A stretch of 64,000 nt of DNA, taken from an uncultured delta proteobacterium (GTDB lineage: Bacteria; Myxococcota_A; Polyangia; Polyangiales; Polyangiaceae). A model generated the notes under the pieces. It ran no database searches. It worked only from the letters and a program-made list of their open reading frames with translations, and was not told where the DNA came from. The translations under genes were made by a program, and so were the position numbers. The DNA lies in NCBI GenBank assembly GCA_903892415.1, contig CAITIQ010000344.1:186001-250000 (forward strand). Direction: 5' to 3'. Shown one piece after another: positions 1-9,291 of this stretch (position 1 is the first letter of the stretch; the number at the start of each line of letters is the position of its first letter).

Positions 1-1830
1 CAAGGACTCCACGGCAGAGAGCTGGAAGCGCTTGGGCGGATCCCCGACCTCGACGTAGCTGAAGATCTCGTGGAGCACCGAGCAGAAGATCACCGAGCTC
101 AGGCTGCGTTCGGGAAAGAGGCTGGGCAGCTTGAAGGCGTCGCCGTGGACCATCTCGAACCCGACCTCGCGCGTTCCTACGCTCGTTTGATGCGCCGCTA
201 CCACCGCGGCCGAAGCGTCGAGACCAACGATGCGTGAACCGGCAAACCGCTCGGCCAAGAGCTCGAGCACCACACCGCCGCCCGGACCGACCTCCACGAT
301 CACGCCGGCTTTGACGAAGTCGAGCAGCCGCGCTTTGTCCGAGCGCGCGGCGTTCATCGTGCTGAGGTAGCTGCTCTCGTTGTTGACGCGATCGAAGTCG
401 TCCTTGCGCAGGCCATAAAGATCACAGAGCGACTTGAGCGTCTGATGGAAGGCCGCCCCAGGCTTGGTCTCGTAGACGGAGAGCAAGGTGAGCAATGCCT
501 CGGCTTCCTTCTCGATCCGAACCTCGCTGGCGATCGCCTGCTCCCCGCCTTTCGGCGAGGGGAAGGAGACCAACGCACCGCCGAGATCCCCGCGCAGCAG
601 CTGTTCGATCGGGGTGGCAGCGAGCAGCGTCTCGAGCAAGCGCACCGCGTACCGCTTGGGCACGCCGCGCTCATCGCGCAGAAAGTCCTTCACCAGCCGC
701 AGGTCCAAATGCCAAGGCCGGCTGAAGTCGATGTTGGCGGCCGTCGCTCGGCCCGTGAGGTTGACGATCAATCGCAGCGCGGCTTCCAAGCTGAGCGCGC
801 CCAGCGTCGGTTCGGCGTACCAAACGCGGCAGCGCGATAGTCGCGCTTCGATCGCACTTCGACTCCCGGCGAGCTTCTGCAGCGCCAACTCAACGTCGTG
901 CGGGGATTCGCTCGTCATTAGTGCGCCGCCGCGCATACGCGCGACCCGTTCCGCCAAGGACGCCCGACCGCTGCTCCCGGCGCTGGCTGCATAGAGGATC
1001 GCCCGCTCCTCAGTCGCAAAGGCGTTGGCCAGCTCCTCCGTCCACAGGCTCGAGCGCACCGCGGTCACCTCGCAACGGTTGACCAGCGACCAAACGTTGG
1101 CGAGCCGCTCACCGCCGTCGGCTTCGCTGTTGGCGAACTCGACGAGATCCGCAAAGGCATCCCGCCCGACCTCTCCACGCAGCGCCATGCCCACGAGACC
1201 GCTCGAAGCGCACAGCGTCAGCGCTCGTTCGGCCCAGCGCCCATCTTCGGAGCGTGGAACTTTGCCGAGCACGCGACGCACGACGTCATCGAGGATCGCC
1301 GCGGAGTCCTCGTTGTGGACGGTGCCATCCACCCCGAGCCGTTGCCGCCAAACGCTCTTCTGCTGCGTGGTTCCGCCCTTCGCCACGTCGGAAAACAACA
1401 GCACCGTGGCCAAGAGAGCGCTGTCTTCCTCTGCGAGATCGTCCGCCAACGAGTCCGCCGCTCGCAGCGCGCGCAGCGTTCGGTCGAGCAGCGGCGTGCG
1501 CGTACCGCCCTCCGGGCTGGCCTCATGTTCGTAGGAAGTCGCGTGTTTGGGCTCAACCAATCCGTGCAACTCCGGCAGGACCTGGCGAATCCGCTCGCCG
1601 GCCAAGCTGAGCGGCTCATCGGCGCACAGCGCTGCAGCGACGAAGGCGTGAAACGGGCTCTGCGTCGCAAAAGCCGCCACATCGAGCTCGTTCTGCCATG
1701 CAACCTGGCCCAAAGCGCGCTCCGCCCGAATCAACGCGGCCTCGGCCGTCTGCCCGAAAGACCATTCGAACCGTCGAACAGCCTCGGGTGCGTGGGTCAG
1801 GAAGAAGGTTCCGTCGGTCGCCGTGCGCAT
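1..1830 (-). CDS. Large protein with C-terminal SAM-dependent methyltransferase domain (partial, 3' end beyond the window)
   Basis: An open frame runs on the minus strand from an ATG at 1830 off the left edge, giving 610 codons with no stop. The last ~150 visible residues form a class I SAM-binding Rossmann fold: the motif I stretch reads VEVGPGGGVVLEL (around residue 515), followed by an acidic strand end in IVGLDAS and a VIFCSVLHEI segment where motif IV is expected. Before it lie about 460 mostly helical residues that I do not recognise; they could be a substrate-recruiting region. The frame has the G/C third-position pattern of its neighbours. A stop lies in frame 27 codons upstream of the chosen ATG, so the start is well bounded. 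It is transcribed away from the AgmX/PglI-tail gene. Substrate unknown. Confidence 0.75.
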   Translation of the reverse strand, partial: MRTATDGTFFLTHAPEAVRRFEWSFGQTAEAALIRAERALGQVAWQNELDVAAFATQSPFHAFVAAALCADEPLSLAGERIRQVLPELHGLVEPKHATSYEHEASPEGGTRTPLLDRTLRALRAADSLADDLAEEDSALLATVLLFSDVAKGGTTQQKSVWRQRLGVDGTVHNEDSAAILDDVVRRVLGKVPRSEDGRWAERALTLCASSGLVGMALRGEVGRDAFADLVEFANSEADGGERLANVWSLVNRCEVTAVRSSLWTEELANAFATEERAILYAASAGSSGRASLAERVARMRGGALMTSESPHDVELALQKLAGSRSAIEARLSRCRVWYAEPTLGALSLEAALRLIVNLTGRATAANIDFSRPWHLDLRLVKDFLRDERGVPKRYAVRLLETLLAATPIEQLLRGDLGGALVSFPSPKGGEQAIASEVRIEKEAEALLTLLSVYETKPGAAFHQTLKSLCDLYGLRKDDFDRVNNESSYLSTMNAARSDKARLLDFVKAGVIVEVGPGGGVVLELLAERFAGSRIVGLDASAAVVAAHQTSVGTREVGFEMVHGDAFKLPSLFPERSLSSVIFCSVLHEIFSYVEVGDPPKRFQLSAVESL

Positions 1831-1920
1831 CCCACATTCGTATCTGAAAGCGGGACAGAAAAAACTTGGAACAACTCCCAAAAGGCCGTGTCAGTTCAAA
1901 GCGACCGGTTGATGCGAGCA

Positions 1921-1939
1921 ACTCCCGAAGGTCGGGAGT
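1921..1939. promoter_or_regulatory. Perfect 8-bp hairpin in the divergent intergenic region / 5' leader
   Basis: ACTCCCGA (1921-1928) and TCGGGAGT (1932-1939) pair perfectly around a 3-nt loop, about 70 nt upstream of the ATG at 2009. There is no T-run, so it is not an obvious terminator. It could be a leader structure or a protein-binding site; the function is not known. A clear ribosome-binding site, GGAGG, lies just ahead of the ATG at 2009. Confidence 0.3.
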
Positions 1940-2008
1940 GAGGCCGCACGGTCCCTGGGTCGAACCCACCGCGCTCTCGCGGACCACCCCCTTTCGGAGG
2001 CATTCACC

Positions 2009-3517
2009 ATGGCTTCATCGTCCACCCGTTCAATCGACAGCAACCTCTTCTCCTCTGCCGCTACGGCTGAAAACCGAGGTAGCTACGCGATGGTTCAGGC
2101 GGGCCCGGCCGTGGATCCCGCCGAGATCGAGACCACCACGCTGGCGGTCGAGCTGATCGTCAAGTGGTCCGACACGGTTCTGCACGTGAGCCACATGAGC
2201 CCTGCGCGGGCGTTCTCGGTTGGCGAACAAGGTGCTGACCTTGCGCTGCCCAGCGCTGCCGGTGAGCTCGCCAAGACCAACGTGGTGAACGTGAGCGCGG
2301 CGGGCCCGGTCGCGATGATCCCAGCGGGCGCAACCGCTTCGATCGAGGTGGGCGGCCAGAAGTTGGACCTCGCGACCGCCATCGCGAATGGCGTCGCCGC
2401 AGCCGACGGCAGCGTGGTGCTCAAGCAGGGCGTGCGCGTCGAGTTCGAGCTCGCCGGTTGCAGCTTCGAGATCGCTGGTGTGGCCGCGGCCAAGAAGGTC
2501 GCTGGCAAAGCGCGTGGTGACGGTCGCGCCTTCGTTGCACAGGCGGCGAGCTTCCTGCTCCACGCGGGCATCCTCGGAACCATGTTCGTGTTCATGCCGG
2601 CGCTCGCCTCCACCGAGGACAACCCGACCAACAACGACCAACTGTACCTCCTGCGCGCGATGTTGGACGCCGAGCAGGCCCGCGAACAACAGGAGCAAGA
2701 GAAGGTCACTGGCGAGATGGACACGCCCAGCCAAGAGTCCGGAACCGGCGCTCGCTCGCCCGGCGAGTCGGGCAAGATGGGCTCGGAGACCTCCACCCAA
2801 ACCAACCGCAAGTACGCCCTCAGCGGCGGTTCCCCCGAGCGCACGCTCTCCCGCCGCGAGGCCCTCACCGACGCCGAGAACTTCGGCATGGTGGAGCTGC
2901 TCGGCAACGTACCGACCTTCGCCAACGCTGGCCCTTCTTCGCCCTGGGGTTCGGTCGCAGCGGGCTCCGACCCGATGATGGCCAACGGCAATATGTGGGG
3001 CGACATCCTTGGTGAAGCTGGCGGGTCGAACGGCCTGTTCCTGAGCGGCACCGGGGAAGGTGCCGGCGGCAAGTGGAACGGCGTGGGCGTGGGCGACATC
3101 GGCACCGTGTTCGGTGGCGCAGGCACCTGCGCTGGCGGCAAATGCGACGGAATAGGCACCGGCCGACTCGGTACCAGCCACAAGGTTGGCAGCCCCAAGG
3201 TGAGGCCGTCTGGAGCGTCGGTGAGCGGCCGTCTCCCCGCCGAGGTGATTCAACGCATCGTGCGCCAGAACTTCGGTCGCTTTCGCTCTTGCTACGAGGG
3301 CGGCCTGCGCACCAACCCCAACCTTCAAGGTCGAGTTGCAGTGGCCTTCACCATCGGTCGCGATGGTTCGGTGGCCGGGGCACAGAACGCTGGTTCGGAC
3401 CTGCCGGATGCTGCTGTAGTGAGCTGTGTGACGGGCTCTTTCCGCGGACTTTCCTTCCCGGCGCCGGAGCAGGGCATCGTCAACGTGACCTACCCCATCT
3501 CCTTCACGCCGAACTGA
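2009..3517 (+). CDS. AgmX/PglI C-terminal domain protein (TonB-like, membrane-anchored)
   Basis: This 502-residue protein has three parts. An N-terminal ~170-residue domain begins with a strand-rich segment (WSDTVLHVSHMSPARAFSVGE) of the type found at the front of myxobacterial AgmX/PglI-like proteins. A single hydrophobic segment spans about residues 175-200. A long Gly/Ser/Gln-rich linker then leads to a ~90-residue C-terminal domain (about 412-502) with RIVRQNFGRFRSCYEGGL and VAVAFTIGRDGSV, the AgmX/PglI tail pattern, which resembles TonB C-termini. Family knowledge links such proteins to trans-envelope machinery, including gliding motility. The start has a good GGAGG site. No ExbB/ExbD or Agl genes lie next to it here, so its partner machine is unknown. 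Confidence 0.8.
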   Translation: MASSSTRSIDSNLFSSAATAENRGSYAMVQAGPAVDPAEIETTTLAVELIVKWSDTVLHVSHMSPARAFSVGEQGADLALPSAAGELAKTNVVNVSAAGPVAMIPAGATASIEVGGQKLDLATAIANGVAAADGSVVLKQGVRVEFELAGCSFEIAGVAAAKKVAGKARGDGRAFVAQAASFLLHAGILGTMFVFMPALASTEDNPTNNDQLYLLRAMLDAEQAREQQEQEKVTGEMDTPSQESGTGARSPGESGKMGSETSTQTNRKYALSGGSPERTLSRREALTDAENFGMVELLGNVPTFANAGPSSPWGSVAAGSDPMMANGNMWGDILGEAGGSNGLFLSGTGEGAGGKWNGVGVGDIGTVFGGAGTCAGGKCDGIGTGRLGTSHKVGSPKVRPSGASVSGRLPAEVIQRIVRQNFGRFRSCYEGGLRTNPNLQGRVAVAFTIGRDGSVAGAQNAGSDLPDAAVVSCVTGSFRGLSFPAPEQGIVNVTYPISFTPN

Positions 3518-3658
3518 GCGTGCCGAGGGAAATGACTCGTCGGCCGCTCTTTTCCGAAGAAGGCACGAGTCATTCTGTTTGCTGATCCGCCTTCGGCGGA
3601 ACCAAAAATCGTTGGTGAGGCGGGGCATGTCTGGAGCCTGACTCCGCACCACCCCGGG

Positions 3659-3703
3659 CCCCGTCATCCAAGCGAGGTGGATGGCGGGGTCGTCTCTATT
3701 TTC
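3659..3703 (+). terminator. Probable rho-independent terminator or strong hairpin between the AgmX-like gene and fadN-like gene
   Basis: An 11-bp stem (3659-3669 with 3679-3689, one G-T wobble) around a 9-nt loop is followed by a T-rich run TCGTCTCTATTTTC. The 287-bp gap also holds a 10-bp inverted repeat, AATGACTCGT (3531-3540) with ACGAGTCATT (3565-3574), right after the upstream stop, a third copy of ACGAGTCATT at 3722-3731, and a small TCCGCC/GGCGGA hairpin at 3585-3599. No gene is visible in the gap. Confidence 0.5.
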
Positions 3704-3804
3704 GCCGAAGGCGCTCTTCACACGAGTCATTTCGAAGTCGCAGGCTGCTCGACGAACCACAAGCTGCTAAGGTTCGCGCCCGTTCCATCGAGGAGCCCGA
3801 GACC

Positions 3805-6180
<2,376 letters not shown>

Positions 6181-6189
6181 GAGAGAGCC

Positions 6190-7356
6190 ATGGAAGACAT
6201 CGTCATTGTCGACGCCGTACGATCAGCGGTCGGACGTGCCATCAAAGGCTCGCTCGCGCAGAAGCGCCCGGATGAGCTCGCCGGCGAGGTAATTCGGGGT
6301 CTGCTCGCCCGTGTTCCCAACGTCAAACCCGAGCAAGTCGAGGATCTCATCCTCGGCTGCGCTATGCCGGAAGGCGAGCAGGGTCTCAACATCGCACGCG
6401 TGGCTGGCTTCCTCGGCGGACTGCCTGAGGGCACCAGCGCCATGACCATCAATCGCTTCTGCTCGAGCGGCCTGCAGGCCCTCGCGCTGGGCGCTGGAGC
6501 CATCAAGCTCGGGTCGAACGACATCGTCATCGCAGGCGGCGTCGAGTCGATGAGCATGGTGCCGATGACCGGGTACAAGCTCTCTGCTTCGCCTGAAGCA
6601 ATGGAGAAGTACCCGGCCGTTTACACGCCCATGGGCATCACCGCGGAGAACGTCGCCAAGCGCTTCAACGTGACTCGTCGCGAGCAAGACGAGTTCGCGG
6701 CGAAGAGCCAAACCAAAGCGATCGCCGCGCAGAAGGCCGCTCGCTTCGACGCCGAGATCGTGCCGGTCACCGCCCTCACCTTCAACGGCAACGAGCGTGT
6801 CTTCAGCGAGTTCAAGGTCGACGAGATGCCTCGTGAAGGCACCACCGCCGATTCACTCGCCACGCTCAAGCCGGCCTTCGCGCTGGGCGGCAGTGTCACC
6901 GCTGGCAACGCCTCCCCGCTCAGTGACGGCGCCGCGGCCATGCTGCTCGCCACCGACTCCAAGGCCAAGAGCCTCGGACTACCGCGGCTCGGCTATCTGC
7001 GCAGCTACGTCACCGTGGGCGTGGATCCGGCCATCATGGGCATCGGTCCCGAGCCGGCCATCCGCAAGCTCGTCGAGCGTTCGGGCATTTCGATGGACAA
7101 GATCGATCTGTTCGAGATCAACGAGGCGTTCGCCAGCCAATGCGTCCACGTGCAGCGTGCTCTCGGTATCCCCGACGAGAAGCTGAACGTGAACGGTGGA
7201 GCAATCGCGCTCGGCCACCCGCTCGGGTGCACCGGCGCCAAGTTGGTCGCCACCGCGCTGCACGAGCTGCGTCGCCGCAAGGGTCGCTACGCCGTGGTCA
7301 GCATGTGCATCGGCGGCGGGATGGGCGCTGCAGGTTTGCTCGAACTCGCGAGCTAA
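6190..7356 (+). CDS. fadA: Acetyl-CoA acyltransferase (3-ketoacyl-CoA thiolase)
   Basis: The final enzyme of the beta-oxidation spiral, cleaving 3-ketoacyl-CoA to acetyl-CoA and a shortened acyl-CoA. At 388 residues it has the standard thiolase length. The acyl-accepting cysteine is C91 in NRFCSSG, the catalytic His is H343 in ALGHPLGCTG, and the second catalytic cysteine is C373 in SMCIGGGMG. It sits 9 bp after the FadN-like gene with AGGAGAG-type purines before the ATG, so the two are co-transcribed and end at the terminator at 7381-7411. It could act biosynthetically as an acetyl-CoA acetyltransferase, but the pairing with FadN points to degradation. Confidence 0.92.
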   Translation: MEDIVIVDAVRSAVGRAIKGSLAQKRPDELAGEVIRGLLARVPNVKPEQVEDLILGCAMPEGEQGLNIARVAGFLGGLPEGTSAMTINRFCSSGLQALALGAGAIKLGSNDIVIAGGVESMSMVPMTGYKLSASPEAMEKYPAVYTPMGITAENVAKRFNVTRREQDEFAAKSQTKAIAAQKAARFDAEIVPVTALTFNGNERVFSEFKVDEMPREGTTADSLATLKPAFALGGSVTAGNASPLSDGAAAMLLATDSKAKSLGLPRLGYLRSYVTVGVDPAIMGIGPEPAIRKLVERSGISMDKIDLFEINEAFASQCVHVQRALGIPDEKLNVNGGAIALGHPLGCTGAKLVATALHELRRRKGRYAVVSMCIGGGMGAAGLLELAS

Positions 7357-7380
7357 ACCGGCCAGGCGCGTTACTCAGCA

Positions 7381-7411
7381 AGCCCCTCGGCCAATGGTCG
7401 GGGGGCTTTTT
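7381..7411 (+). terminator. Rho-independent terminator after fadA
   Basis: A 9-bp GC-rich stem (7381-7389 with 7399-7407, one G-T wobble) is followed immediately by a run of five T. It lies 25 bp after the thiolase stop and just before the end of the convergent lipoprotein gene, so it may also reduce read-through from that side. Confidence 0.85.
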
Positions 7412-7429
7412 CGTGTGATCCATAGACGC

Positions 7430-7996
7430 TCAGCGCGCGGGCTTTTGAAAATCATCCACCACGTCCGCACAACTCGCTGGGCTCTTGCGCACCTGACTGA
7501 AGACGCGTTTGGCCTTCGGCTCGACGCAAGCCACCTTGGTCAGCTTGCTTTCCTCTACCCCGAGCGCGACCAAGTGATCGCCGAGTAGCGCAAGCCACCC
7601 ATCGGCGTTCTGTTTTGTCGTCGACCGCGTGAGCAGCGTCACGGCCTCTTGCCGGCCGACCAACATCCAGATCATTCCGAGAAACTCACGCTCTTTCGCA
7701 GTCAACTTGCGCGGGTAACTGCCGAAGTCGAACTCAACTGCATCTTGAATCAGAGGTGCCGCCACATTGGCGCTCGCAACGCCCGATGCCGAGGAGCTAG
7801 CAACAGCGCTCGGCACCAAAGGCGGCTCCGCAGAAACGGTTGCGCTTACAGGCGCTGAGGCACGAGCTGCGACTTTGCCGGACGAGGACTGCGTCGACAC
7901 GACGGCTTGGGGTTGCTCAGCGTTTGCCGTGGGACCACACCCGCCAGCGCAAAACAGACCGGCAACCAAGCCAACGCACAAGAAAGGCTGCTTCAT
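7430..7996 (-). CDS. Lipoprotein, possibly with a degenerate OmpA-like domain
   Basis: A 188-residue protein with a signal peptide ending in the lipobox FCAGGC and an Ala/Ser/Val-rich linker. The C-terminal ~100 residues (VEFDFGSYPRKLT onward, then GDHLVALGVEESKLTKVAC) follow the spacing of an OmpA-like peptidoglycan-binding domain: a strand, a helix, then helix plus 'GV..skL'. The usual Asp and Arg contacts are not obvious, so this is only a suggestion. Its ATG overlaps the stop of the upstream SWIM gene by 4 bp (7993-7996), so translation is probably coupled. Confidence 0.7.
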   Translation of the reverse strand: MKQPFLCVGLVAGLFCAGGCGPTANAEQPQAVVSTQSSSGKVAARASAPVSATVSAEPPLVPSAVASSSASGVASANVAAPLIQDAVEFDFGSYPRKLTAKEREFLGMIWMLVGRQEAVTLLTRSTTKQNADGWLALLGDHLVALGVEESKLTKVACVEPKAKRVFSQVRKSPASCADVVDDFQKPAR

Positions 7997-8712
7997 GGCT
8001 TCACCAGCCGCGCGTGGACACGCTGACGGAAGGCCTCGTTGTCGAGCGCCTCCTCCAACACGAGCAACACCAGCTCGGCGTGGCTGAGATTGCGAAGGGC
8101 GACGGCGATGGAAGGCGACGACGGCGCTGCGACAGGGCTTGGCGACGCAGCAGCCACCGCAGGCGCAGCAGCCACCACAGGCGCAGCAGCCACCGCAGGC
8201 GCAGTCGAAGCCGCAGGCACTGCGGCAGCCACGGGTGATGCAACCACCGCGGGCCCAACCTCAGGACGAGCGACCTTCGCTAGTTCCGGCCGCGCGCGCG
8301 GCTCAGTGCGAGCAACGCTCAACTCCTTGCTCACGGCGCGAACAGGCGGCTCGCTACGAGGAGCTTCATGGTGCGGCGCCTCTTCAACCGGCGGGGCTGG
8401 AGGCGTGAAGCCCGAACCGCCAACGAAGGTAAGCGCGAGAGCGACGGCGTGTTTGCAGAACGCTTGCTCTTGGCCTTGCGGGCAGTTGCAAGCGTAGGCC
8501 AGGCTGCCCTCGTGCATCCAAATGCGCACGGCGTAGGCCTCCGACCCGCGCACCTTGGCTGTCACGGCGCCTTCCTTGCGCACGATGTCGGTGACTCGGC
8601 CCTGAGCGGCATAGGCCTTTCCGCGCTCAAAGGCGCCATCCCCGGAGAGCCGGCGAATGGTGTCTTGGTGCAAGATGCTCGCGGTCGGCTGAACCATGCC
8701 GAAGTCTTGCAT
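7993..8712 (-). CDS. SWIM zinc-finger protein with Ala/Pro-rich tail region
   Basis: About 239 residues from the ATG at 8712; a GTG at 8736 would add eight. A SWIM motif CxCx(8)CxH is seen at C75, C77, C86 and H88 in the segment ACNCPQGQEQAFCKH. This zinc site in other SWIM proteins binds DNA or protein. After it comes a ~110-residue low-complexity Ala/Pro/Val region containing in-frame 18-bp repeats, then a short helical end (LRNLSHAELVLLVLEEALD). The stop overlaps the start of the downstream lipoprotein gene. A cytoplasmic SWIM protein coupled to a lipoprotein is an unusual pair; no function is proposed. Confidence 0.8.
   Translation of the reverse strand: MQDFGMVQPTASILHQDTIRRLSGDGAFERGKAYAAQGRVTDIVRKEGAVTAKVRGSEAYAVRIWMHEGSLAYACNCPQGQEQAFCKHAVALALTFVGGSGFTPPAPPVEEAPHHEAPRSEPPVRAVSKELSVARTEPRARPELAKVARPEVGPAVVASPVAAAVPAASTAPAVAAAPVVAAAPAVAAASPSPVAAPSSPSIAVALRNLSHAELVLLVLEEALDNEAFRQRVHARLVKP
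8147..8200. repeat. 18-bp in-frame minisatellite, 3 copies
   Basis: Three consecutive copies of GCAGCAGCCACCGCAGGC (the middle copy has one change) lie within the Ala/Pro-rich coding region of the SWIM gene. On the coding strand they encode a repeated six-residue Ala/Val/Pro unit. The 18-bp period preserves the frame, so copy-number change would alter only linker length. Confidence 0.75.
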
Positions 8713-8718
8713 ACTCAG

Positions 8719-8764
8719 CCGTTCAGCTCCAAGCACTGAACGGCCAGTTCGCGCTAGCCTGGCC
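8719..8764. promoter_or_regulatory. Two adjacent inverted repeats in the divergent promoter region
   Basis: Between the divergent SWIM and lipoprotein genes, CCGTTCAG (8719-8726) pairs with CTGAACGG (8736-8743), and GGCCAG (8742-8747) pairs with CTGGCC (8759-8764). Both are perfect and they share two bases. The second ends 5 bp before the ATG at 8769. They could be operator sites controlling both genes or RNA hairpins; I cannot tell from sequence alone. Confidence 0.35.
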
Positions 8765-8768
8765 GGCC

Positions 8769-9275
8769 ATGAGCATCGTTGGCGCGAGTCGTTGGCTGCT
8801 TCTATTCGTTAGCGCGTGTAGCGCGCCGTCCCCCCAACCCGCCTCGGCGTCCGCGCCTGTCGAAGTTGAAGCCAGCAAAGACGCCGACGCCTTCGACGTC
8901 GAGCTCGTAAGCGACGCCGAGGACTTCGCAGTCGCTGAGCTCCGTGCGCAGCTCGGACGCTCGTCAAAACTGAAGCTTGCTGATGGCGTGGTCGGCAACG
9001 ACTCGCGCCGACTCAAACTTCGGTTCTCGGCGGGAGCGCCCAGTACCTCGAGCAAAGGCCTGCAGCGCGAGCTGAGCCTCACCGGCTACACGCAAGCAGG
9101 CGAATGTCAGGTGTTCCAGCTCAACCCAAAGTTGACCAAACCAGGTGGCCGAGCAGAGGTTGAAAGCGACGTAAAGGAGCTAACTCGCGCCGGGATCGAG
9201 AACCTGATGTTGACCTTGCATAGCCTATTACCCAAGGTCGGGCCCAACGCTACTTGCCTATCAACAGGCAAGTAG
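8769..9275 (+). CDS. Small lipoprotein of unknown function
   Basis: A 168-residue product. The N-terminus is short, basic and hydrophobic and ends in FVSACS, a plausible lipobox, followed by an acidic, Ala/Ser-rich linker. The rest is mixed alpha/beta with two cysteines (GECQVF and ATCLSTGK) that could form a disulfide in the periplasm. I recognise no family. It is divergent from the SWIM gene, 56 bp away, and convergent with the penicillin-acylase gene. An 8-bp perfect hairpin (9252-9259 with 9266-9273) overlaps its stop codon. Confidence 0.7.
   Translation: MSIVGASRWLLLFVSACSAPSPQPASASAPVEVEASKDADAFDVELVSDAEDFAVAELRAQLGRSSKLKLADGVVGNDSRRLKLRFSAGAPSTSSKGLQRELSLTGYTQAGECQVFQLNPKLTKPGGRAEVESDVKELTRAGIENLMLTLHSLLPKVGPNATCLSTGK
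9252..9273. terminator. Hairpin at the end of the lipoprotein gene
   Basis: ACTTGCCT (9252-9259) and AGGCAAGT (9266-9273) form a perfect 8-bp stem with a 6-nt loop reaching into the stop codon. There is no clear T-run, so it may be a weak or factor-assisted terminator separating this gene from the convergent gene that ends at 9292. Confidence 0.35.
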
Positions 9276-9291
9276 CACAAAGTCTTATTCG

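Noticed and set aside
2030-3760. A 576-codon minus-strand frame over the AgmX/PglI-tail gene
   Set aside because: It is a shadow of a gene with recognisable domains; its composition is Arg/His/Gly-rich without signal or motif.
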